From the NCBI RefSeq assembly GCF_000955975.1, contig NZ_JYJF01000103.1:1-27732 (forward strand): a stretch of 27,732 nucleotides of DNA, written 5' to 3'. The notes under the pieces were generated by a model. It did not search any database and was not told where the DNA came from. It saw only the letters and a list, made by a program, of their open reading frames with translations. Source of the DNA: Saccharothrix sp. ST-888 (GTDB lineage Bacteria > Actinomycetota > Actinomycetes > Streptomycetales > Streptomycetaceae). Shown here one piece after another: positions 22,909 through 27,732 of the stretch; positions within the stretch are counted from its first letter, which is position 1, and the number at the start of each line of letters is the position of its first letter. Both the position numbers and the translations under genes were made by a program.

Positions 22909-23612
22909 CGCGCCACCCCCGGCACGCTGGTGCTGTAGACGGTCGGGTCCACGACGCCCGCCACCTGGAAAGCCTCGCGCCTCTCCGCGCAGGTCCCGCA
23001 CACGCCGCAGTGCACCTCGCCCCCCTTGTAACAGGACCACGTGTCCTCGAACGGCACCCCGACCTGGCGGCCGATCTCGACGATGCCGGCCTTGGTCAGG
23101 CCGATGAACGGCGCCAGCAGCTCGAAGCCCTCGGCGAGGAAGCCCTCGTTGCCCTCCCGCGTCACGGCAGCGAAGAGGTCGAAGAACGAGGTGCGGCAGT
23201 CCGGGTAGATCGCGTGGTCGCCGGAGTGCGCCCCGAAGGCCACGGCATCCGCTCCGGATGAGACCGCGGCTGCCACAGCGATGGACAGCATGATGGCGTT
23301 GCGGTTGGGCACCACCGTGCTGCGCATGCTCGCTTCGGAGTAATGGCCATCCGGGACCTGCACGCCCGGGTCGGTCAGCGCGGAGCCGGCCAGCAGCCGC
23401 CCCAGGTCGCTCAGGTCCACGACCTCGTGGTCGGCCCCGAGGTGGCCGGCGATGCGCTCCGCGTAGTGCAGTTCCTTGCGGTGGCGCTGCCCGTAGTCGA
23501 AGGAGAGCAACATCAACTGGCTGCCGCGGTCGGCCAGCCAGTAGGCGACGGTGGAGCTGTCCAGCCCACCGGAAGCGATCACGACCGCGCGATGCGGTGC
23601 TTGTCCAGTCAT
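22905..23612 (-). CDS. queC: 7-cyano-7-deazaguanine (preQ0) synthase
   Basis: 235 aa, ATP-dependent enzyme turning 7-carboxy-7-deazaguanine and ammonia into preQ0. The PP-loop is ASGGLDSSTVAY; LSFDYGQRHRKEL, VVPNRNAIMLSIA and GAHSGDHAIYPDCR are family motifs; four zinc Cys lie in SCYKGGEVHCGVCGTCAER. It is the first gene of the operon. GGAG abuts the ATG directly, a tight arrangement, with a hairpin (23635-23650) in the leader. Confidence 0.95.
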   Translation of the reverse strand: MTGQAPHRAVVIASGGLDSSTVAYWLADRGSQLMLLSFDYGQRHRKELHYAERIAGHLGADHEVVDLSDLGRLLAGSALTDPGVQVPDGHYSEASMRSTVVPNRNAIMLSIAVAAAVSSGADAVAFGAHSGDHAIYPDCRTSFFDLFAAVTREGNEGFLAEGFELLAPFIGLTKAGIVEIGRQVGVPFEDTWSCYKGGEVHCGVCGTCAERREAFQVAGVVDPTVYSTSVPGVAR

Positions 23613-23634
23613 CTCCGTACTGCTTTCTCGTAGT

Positions 23635-23650
23635 CCTCCGGTTGCGGAGG
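23635..23650 (-). promoter_or_regulatory. leader hairpin upstream of queC
   Basis: CCTCCG-CAAC-CGGAGG read on the minus strand: a perfect 6-bp stem with a 4-nt loop, 23 nt upstream of the queC ATG. One arm is itself an SD-like CGGAGG, so it may be a small regulatory hairpin or a weak terminator. It does not match any preQ1 riboswitch class I know. Confidence 0.35.
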
Positions 23651-23710
23651 GCGGAGTGAGTCCCTGCGCGGAGACCGCGCGGGCAATGGACTGCCATGAG
23701 CGACCAGCCG

Positions 23711-23736
23711 GAGCCAGACCCAGGTGGTCTGGTCTC
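23711..23736 (-). terminator. hairpin between the small-gene pair and queC
   Basis: GAG-CCAGACC, loop CAGGT, GGTCTGG-T-CTC: a 7-bp perfect stem plus three further pairs across a bulge, 54 bp after the stop at 23790. It probably ends the upstream transcript and leaves ~100 bp for a queC promoter. Confidence 0.55.
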
Positions 23737-23789
23737 CTACTGGAGCCGCCGAAGCAGTGCAGGGCGCGGCGGCAGGGCTGTTCGATGGA

Positions 23790-24215
23790 TCAGGGGGTGG
23801 TTGTAGCGAGGACTTGCCCGCCGATGACGTTCGGCCGGCAGCTGTCGGCCAAGGATGCCGAGTACAGGAGCCGGGCCATCGCCGCCTCGACGCACGCGGC
23901 GCGAACCTTCAGCAGGCGAATCGCCGGAGCCCCTCCTCGGAGGAGGTCGGCCTCATGGAGCGAGCGCTCGCAGGACGCCAGGGCTTCGAAAACAAGACCG
24001 GCTCGCTGGGAGCCAGTCAGGGTGGACCGGACAGCAGCGAAGCCCTCGGACAGCTCGCCGGGCCCGGGGTCTACCAGTGGATCAGCCCGTGTCCACCAGC
24101 AGAGCTCGCCGTCGACGTACATCAAGGCGCGTTCGTACCCGAAGCGGGGCAGCCCGTTCTCGGTGACGGATACGTCCCATCTCAACGGCGCAGGCAGCGA
24201 AGTCACGGGAACCAT
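23790..24215 (-). CDS. hypothetical protein, coupled to upstream gene
   Basis: 141 aa. It starts MVPVTSLPAPLRWDVSVTENGLP and continues GYERALMYVDGELCWWTRADPLVD. The second half is helical (FEALASCERSLHEADLLRGGAPAIRLLKVRAACVEAAMARLL). No family recognised. The ATG at 24215 shares its A with the TGA of the upstream gene (TGATG), so the two are translated together. Ends before a hairpin that separates it from queC. Strand and position next to the deazaguanine operon leave open a functional link. Confidence 0.6.
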   Translation of the reverse strand: MVPVTSLPAPLRWDVSVTENGLPRFGYERALMYVDGELCWWTRADPLVDPGPGELSEGFAAVRSTLTGSQRAGLVFEALASCERSLHEADLLRGGAPAIRLLKVRAACVEAAMARLLYSASLADSCRPNVIGGQVLATTTP

Positions 24216-24490
24216 CAGATTGCCGCCGGTACGGCCCCGGCAGCGGCGTCCCTGGACGCCCGCTCTCGGTCCTCGGCGAGCTTCAACCGGGCGTAGACCA
24301 GAACTGCAACCAGGCGCTCGGCGTCCTTGCCACTGCAACTTCCCAGGTAAACCTGCGTGTTGCCGTCCAGCTCGTGATCACCTCGAAGCCCCGGCAGTAC
24401 CAGGGCGTGATCCCGAAGAGCCTCGTCCAATCGTGCTGCCAGTTTCGCGCCGCGAAGAAGTCCCGCGACCTCCGGGGTGAAGACGCTCAC
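24215..24490 (-). CDS. small hypothetical protein
   Basis: 91 aa, start GTG at 24490 with AAAGGAA about 9 nt upstream. The core reads FTPEVAGLLRGAKLAARLDEALRDHALVLPGLRGD, then TQVYLGSCSGKDAERLVAVLVYARLKLAEDRERA. It looks like a two-helix soluble protein; no family recognised. The promoter region contains the perfect 12-bp palindrome TACAGCGCTGTA. First gene of a two-gene unit. Confidence 0.6.
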   Translation of the reverse strand: MSVFTPEVAGLLRGAKLAARLDEALRDHALVLPGLRGDHELDGNTQVYLGSCSGKDAERLVAVLVYARLKLAEDRERASRDAAAGAVPAAI

Positions 24491-24521
24491 GTCGTAGGTT
24501 CCTTTCCGTTCTGCCGACCGA

Positions 24522-24533
24522 TACAGCGCTGTA
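24522..24533. promoter_or_regulatory. perfect 12-bp palindrome, candidate operator
   Basis: TACAGCGCTGTA, within an imperfect larger dyad (GATAC-C-TACAGC/GCTGTA-TC), 32-43 bp upstream of the GTG at 24490. The position fits a repressor site over the promoter or leader of the small-gene pair. Confidence 0.5.
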
Positions 24534-24575
24534 GGTATCCGCTTCGGTGGGCAGATGCGTGGGGGTGGGCCGTAC

Positions 24576-24995
24576 CTAAGGCGAGGGCAAATCGGACGAA
24601 CCCACCGTGAAGCTGGGGCTCTGCTCGGATCCCTGATCGCCGAGCTGTCCGTTGGCGATCCAGCCCAGGAGCAGGAGAGTGGCGATGTTGCCCAGGGCCC
24701 AGGCCGTCCCGAGCGCCGCGCCGACCGGGTCGCGGCGCTGACCACGGTGTCGGGCAGGTTTGTGAGGCGCCTCGTAGATCGACCGACCCGGCTTGGCCTG
24801 TTCGGCGTGGCGGGGGCCGACGAGCTGCCACGTCTGTTCGGCAGCGGGGTCCGTTGCTGCGGCGGGCAGTCCCCCGTGGGAGCTGGACCCAGCAGCGGCC
24901 TCGACTGATGGGCCCGCAGCTCTCCGAGGCGGCAGGTCCTCCAGAGAGTCGGTGACAGGCGCTGCCCTGATCCGAGCCAAAGCGCTCGTGTGCAT
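24576..24995 (-). CDS. small single-pass membrane protein, unknown
   Basis: 139 aa from ATG 24995 (GGGAG ~6 nt upstream); an in-frame start at 25067 would give 163 aa but has a weaker SD. The sequence is Ala/Pro/Arg-rich and disordered-looking for ~95 residues, then has a basic stretch HKPARHRGQRRD and one hydrophobic segment VGAALGTAWALGNIATLLLLGWIA, followed by a short polar tail. The layout suggests a tail-anchored or N-in membrane protein. Such genes are common around actinomycete integrative elements, but no family is recognised. It is divergent from the XRE regulator. Confidence 0.5.
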   Translation of the reverse strand: MHTSALARIRAAPVTDSLEDLPPRRAAGPSVEAAAGSSSHGGLPAAATDPAAEQTWQLVGPRHAEQAKPGRSIYEAPHKPARHRGQRRDPVGAALGTAWALGNIATLLLLGWIANGQLGDQGSEQSPSFTVGSSDLPSP

Positions 24996-25117
24996 GATGT
25001 CTCCCGCAGTAGGGCGGAACATGACCAGCTCAGGTGGCAAGTCGCGAGCGGTGAGCTGGCGGACCATCAGAATGCCTGCGAGTGAAGGGACATGATCAGG
25101 CCAGGGGTGGACATCTC

Positions 25118-25167
25118 AGGACGTCGTCAGTACGGTCCAGACGTCCGAGTACGTCCAAAGACGTCCC
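25118..25167. repeat. ACGTCC iteron array, ~10-bp phasing
   Basis: ACGTCC begins at 25141, 25151 and 25161, each ten bases apart, with the related ACGTCG at 25121 and ACGGTCC at 25132. Most units are preceded by AG. One-helical-turn spacing puts all copies on one DNA face. The array ends 15 bp before the regulator's GTG and lies in the divergent region, so it is a likely operator for autoregulation. Confidence 0.75.
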
Positions 25168-25181
25168 ACCAGGGGAGTGCT

Positions 25182-25931
25182 GTGGCGAACGAGCGACTGC
25201 GATCGGCTCTTGTCAGTCGTGGTGTAACTGAAGAAGACCTGGCCGAGCACGTCGGCGTTGACGCCAGGACGGTGGAGCGCTGGGTCACCAAGGACCGCGA
25301 GCCCTACCGTAAGCACCGACAGGCCGCCTCTTCGTATCTGGGCTACGAGGAGGACTACCTCTGGCCCACTGCCAAACCTGAGGCCGAGCGCCTGGACGTG
25401 GCCGAGGCGGAGATCGTCCACGTCTACCCGCACAGATCTTCGGTCCCCCCGGACATGTGGCTGAGCTTCGCGGAGCGGGCGACCGCCGAACTGGGCGTGC
25501 TCGTCCACGCCGGAGTCCACCTCGCAGAGAACCCGCGCTGGCACCGCATTCTCGTGACGAAGGCGGCAGCCGGAGTCCGCATCCGGATGCTCCTCGGTGA
25601 CCCGGACAGCCCCGAGGTTGCTCGCAGAGGAGAGGAGGAGGAGATCGGAGAAGGCGTTGCGTACAAGGTCCGCGAGGTGATGAAGCTGTACCGACCGCTA
25701 TACGACGTCCCGGGCATCGAGTTCCGGGCTCACCGTTCCACGCTGCACAACTCCCTGTACCGCTCGGACGACGAACTGCTGGTGAACACCCAGATCTACG
25801 GGGTAAGTGCCCCCTTGACCCCAGTTCTGCATCTTCGTCGGGTGGCCGGGGCCCAGCTTGTGCTGAGCTACCTGGAAAGCTTCGACAAGGTCTGGGCCAA
25901 GGCCACCCCCCTACCAAGGCAGGCGACATGA
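25182..25931 (+). CDS. XRE-family regulator with DUF5919-like C-terminus
   Basis: 249 aa. Residues 1-62 are a helix-turn-helix domain of XRE type (LRSALVSRGVTEEDLAEHVGVDARTVERWVTKDREPYRKHRQ). Residues ~95-245 match the DUF5919-like domain: MWLSFAERATAELGVLVHAG, GVRIRMLLGDPDSPEVARRGEEE, MKLYRPLYDVPGIEFRAHRSTLHNSLYRSDDELLVNTQIYGV, LESFDKVW. The C-terminal domain resembles a catalytically empty PLD/helicase-like sensor. The start GTG is set by GGGGAG 4-5 nt upstream. Its stop overlaps the Nudix ATG (ATGA). It probably binds the phased ACGTCC array just upstream. Confidence 0.82.
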   Translation: MANERLRSALVSRGVTEEDLAEHVGVDARTVERWVTKDREPYRKHRQAASSYLGYEEDYLWPTAKPEAERLDVAEAEIVHVYPHRSSVPPDMWLSFAERATAELGVLVHAGVHLAENPRWHRILVTKAAAGVRIRMLLGDPDSPEVARRGEEEEIGEGVAYKVREVMKLYRPLYDVPGIEFRAHRSTLHNSLYRSDDELLVNTQIYGVSAPLTPVLHLRRVAGAQLVLSYLESFDKVWAKATPLPRQAT

Positions 25932-26398
25932 GCCGCAAGGACTACTTCGATGACCCGAACGCGCCCAAGGCGCAAAGGATCGTGCCAGCCGTGACGGCGT
26001 TCGTTGTCAACGATCACGGCGACCTGCTCCTCGAGCGCCGGTCGGACAACGGTAAATGGGGCATGCCTGGCGGCACTTTGGAGATCGGCGAGAACCTTGC
26101 CAGCGCCGTCGTTCGTGAGGTCCGTGAGGAGACCGGCATCGACGTCGATGTCGTTGGCCTGGTCGGGACGTACAGCAATCCGGGGCACGTGATCGAGTTC
26201 TCCGACGGGGAGGTCCGCCAGGAGTTCTCCCTCTGCTTCCGCGCGCGACCTACGGGAGGGATCCTGCGCGCCAGCTCCGAGTCCTTCGAGGTCCGCTGGG
26301 TGCCGCGCGGTGAACTCGACGCCCTCGACATCGCTCCAACCACCCGGCTCCGCCTTGATCACGGGTTTCGTGCCGAAGCTGACCCGTTCATCGGCTGA
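25928..26398 (+). CDS. Nudix hydrolase
   Basis: 156 aa. A perfect Nudix box GTLEIGENLASAVVREVREE with TG-I (G-x5-E-x7-RE-U-x-EE-x-G-U) binds the metal and hydrolyses a nucleoside-diphosphate-linked substrate. The N-terminus RKDYFDDPNAPKAQRIVPAVTAFV resembles Pif, the Nudix-motif protein of the Streptomyces element pSAM2, and related proteins beside regulators in actinomycete integrative elements. Translation is coupled to the XRE gene by ATGA. It overlaps the convergent HD-domain gene by 40 bp. Confidence 0.85.
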   Translation: MSRKDYFDDPNAPKAQRIVPAVTAFVVNDHGDLLLERRSDNGKWGMPGGTLEIGENLASAVVREVREETGIDVDVVGLVGTYSNPGHVIEFSDGEVRQEFSLCFRARPTGGILRASSESFEVRWVPRGELDALDIAPTTRLRLDHGFRAEADPFIG

Positions 26399-26937
26399 TC
26401 GGGGAACCGGGTCAGACGCCGCTCGATGCGCTCGGCCATCGCCAGCAGCGTCGGTCGAGCTGCGGAGACGGCCCGATGCACCACATGGTCGGGGCCGTAC
26501 CGCTGAAGGACCTCGTCAAGACGCGGGCCGGCCTCGACCAAGCTGCCGTCGGGAGCACTGGTGAGGTCGCAGAAGGTGATCGCATCCAGCAAGGGTGGTG
26601 GCGGCGGGCGGAAGTCTGCGAGCGCATCCGCCAGGCCCAGCTCCTCTGCTTCCCAGGCGGAAGAGGAGTGATAGGCGACGAGAGAACAGATAGCGGCGTC
26701 GGTCCCAAGGCGGGCCAGGTAGCGGGCCCCGTCGATCATGTGTTGCCCGGTGTCGACCGCGGGTTCCGCGTATCCGATGTCGTGCAGGATCGCGCTAACG
26801 ATCACCAGGTCGCCGTCCGAGCCGAGCATGGGCGCCAGACGTTGGGCTTGCTGTAGAACACGCTGGGAGTGCGCCCAGCGTTGTGGCTGGCCGGCCAGGA
26901 GGGCTTCCGCGGTGAGATATGCGAGGTTCAAGTGCAT
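26359..26937 (-). CDS. HD-domain phosphohydrolase-like protein
   Basis: 192 aa. Metal-binding motif: H23 (RWAHSQRVLQQAQ), then AILHDIGY with H52-D53, and GQHMIDGARYLARLG with a later His; AYHSSSAW may add a ligand. This is the HD fold typical of small nucleotide or phosphate-ester hydrolases (for example YqeK-like). The ATG at 26937 lacks a strong SD. Converges on the Nudix gene with a 40-bp coding overlap. Substrate unknown. Confidence 0.78.
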   Translation of the reverse strand: MHLNLAYLTAEALLAGQPQRWAHSQRVLQQAQRLAPMLGSDGDLVIVSAILHDIGYAEPAVDTGQHMIDGARYLARLGTDAAICSLVAYHSSSAWEAEELGLADALADFRPPPPPLLDAITFCDLTSAPDGSLVEAGPRLDEVLQRYGPDHVVHRAVSAARPTLLAMAERIERRLTRFPDQPMNGSASARNP

Positions 26938-27048
26938 CGGCTCAGAGTAAGTGGCTGACGGTCAATAGAAATGCCCGTGGAGCAGGACGGATCACGCGTC
27001 CGTGTGAGCCACTTCGCGGCGCCTGATCAAGCGCATCCCGGGTTCGGG

Positions 27049-27732
27049 CTACGGCAGGACGGGCAATGCCTCAAGGCCCCGCATCAGCCGCGTGTGCCGC
27101 CATTGCAGCTCAGCACTGGGCACAGCTAGGCGAAGCCGGGGGAATCGGGTAACGATGCGCCGGAAGGCGATCTCACCCTCGGCGCGAGCGAGGGGCGCCC
27201 CGAGGCACCGGTGGATGCCGTGCCCGAAGACGAGGTGCCCCTTGGCGTCCCGCTCGAGGTCGAGTCGGTCCGGGTCGGGGAAGCGCGCCGGGTCGCGGTT
27301 CGCGGCGCCGGGCGCGATGAGTACCGGGGATCCTGCAGGAATCTCGGTGCCGCCGAGGCTGATGGCTTCGGTGGCGAACCGGAAGGTGGCCATGCTCACC
27401 GGGGAATCGAACCGGAGAAGCTCGTCCACGGCAGCGTCGACCAGGTCAGGCTCGTCGCGCAGGCGGTGCAACGAATCCGGCGTCCGCAGCAGGGCCAGGA
27501 GACCGTTGCCGATCAGGTTCGTGGTGGTCTCGTGCCCGGCCACCAAGATGAGTACAGCGAGGGAGACGAGCTCGTCCTCGCTGAGCCGGTCTTCGCCGTC
27601 GCGGGCACGGATCAAGTCGCTGAGCAGGCTGTCGTCGGGGGCGCGGCGCTTGGCCGTGATGAGGTCAGCCATGTAGCCGGCGACGGCATGCGAGGCCGCG
27701 TCGATCCGTGCGGGCTGGCCGGCCGCGAAGAG
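27049..27732 (-). CDS. cytochrome P450, C-terminal part
   Basis: 227 codons at the window edge; the N-terminal part is beyond it. I-helix VLILVAGHETTTNLIG (oxygen-activating Glu-Thr), K-helix ELLR (ExxR), and the heme-binding loop FGHGIHRCLGAPLARAE (Cys thiolate ligand). PAGSPVLIAPGAANRDPARFPDP is the canonical meander lead. It is a soluble bacterial class I type P450 of the secondary-metabolism kind; substrate unknown. About 110 bp separates it from the HD-domain gene. Confidence 0.95.
   Translation of the reverse strand, partial: LFAAGQPARIDAASHAVAGYMADLITAKRRAPDDSLLSDLIRARDGEDRLSEDELVSLAVLILVAGHETTTNLIGNGLLALLRTPDSLHRLRDEPDLVDAAVDELLRFDSPVSMATFRFATEAISLGGTEIPAGSPVLIAPGAANRDPARFPDPDRLDLERDAKGHLVFGHGIHRCLGAPLARAEGEIAFRRIVTRFPRLRLAVPSAELQWRHTRLMRGLEALPVLP

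Noticed and set aside
23711..23736. Riboswitch before queC
   Set aside because: The hairpin lies next to the end of the upstream gene and looks like a terminator; no preQ1-type pseudoknot sequence was visible.
1..27732. tRNA genes, rRNA genes or CRISPR arrays
   Set aside because: No T-loop-like GGTTCGAAT block with cloverleaf potential, no rRNA sequence and no regularly spaced direct repeats with unique spacers were seen.

Overview
The window is high-GC DNA with Streptomyces-type codon use, many GTG starts and mostly SD-led genes. Recognisable actinomycete families support a Streptomycetaceae chromosome: a LigB-type ATP-dependent DNA ligase, an SCO6745-like protein, a C39-like peptidase, and an XRE/DUF5919-like regulator followed by a Nudix gene. 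Everything here was read by eye; no database search was run.

Positions 1-9270 look like ordinary chromosome with some decay. They hold the end of a C39-like peptidase, a VanZ-like membrane protein, a small secreted protein, an internally deleted glycosyltransferase, ligB, an N-terminally eroded DUF6183-like gene, a conserved zinc-ribbon protein, a Tn3-family transposase relic (frameshift, nonsense codon and large deletion), an SCO6745-like protein, rpe with a strong terminator, and a pirin.

Positions 9270-13815 hold one 1342-aa protein with an N-terminal Cap4/DUF4297-like nuclease domain and a P-loop NTPase core. This is the layout of stand-alone antiphage NTPases.

Positions 13911-23612, all on the minus strand, are the most unusual part. 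A run of 13 genes, nine of whose junctions are ~4-bp (or TGATG) overlaps, reads queC-queD-queE, then a ~100-nt structured intergenic element, a short aberrant reverse transcriptase, a SUMF1/FGE-fold protein, a DUF6884/YaaA-like protein, a GT2 glycosyltransferase, a radical SAM enzyme, a phosphoribosyltransferase, a GT4 glycosyltransferase, a FEN-type 5'-3' exonuclease, a PIG-L deacetylase and folE. FolE, QueD, QueE and QueC make the complete GTP-to-preQ0 pathway. The other genes could attach a ribosyl-phosphate and sugars to the deazapurine (PRTase, GT4, GT2, deacetylase), alter its nitrile (YaaA-like) and handle nucleic acid (RT, FEN). I infer a previously undescribed 7-deazaguanine system, either a glycosylated pyrrolopyrimidine product or a nucleic-acid modification/defence system.

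Positions 23790-26937 carry two small coupled genes of unknown function, a small membrane protein, a DUF5919-like XRE regulator behind a 10-bp-phased ACGTCC array, a Nudix hydrolase resembling Pif-type proteins of actinomycete integrative elements, and an HD-domain protein. The window ends inside a cytochrome P450. The mix of accessory genes from about 9.4 to 27 kb suggests a genomic island, but no integrase, att site or tRNA was seen.
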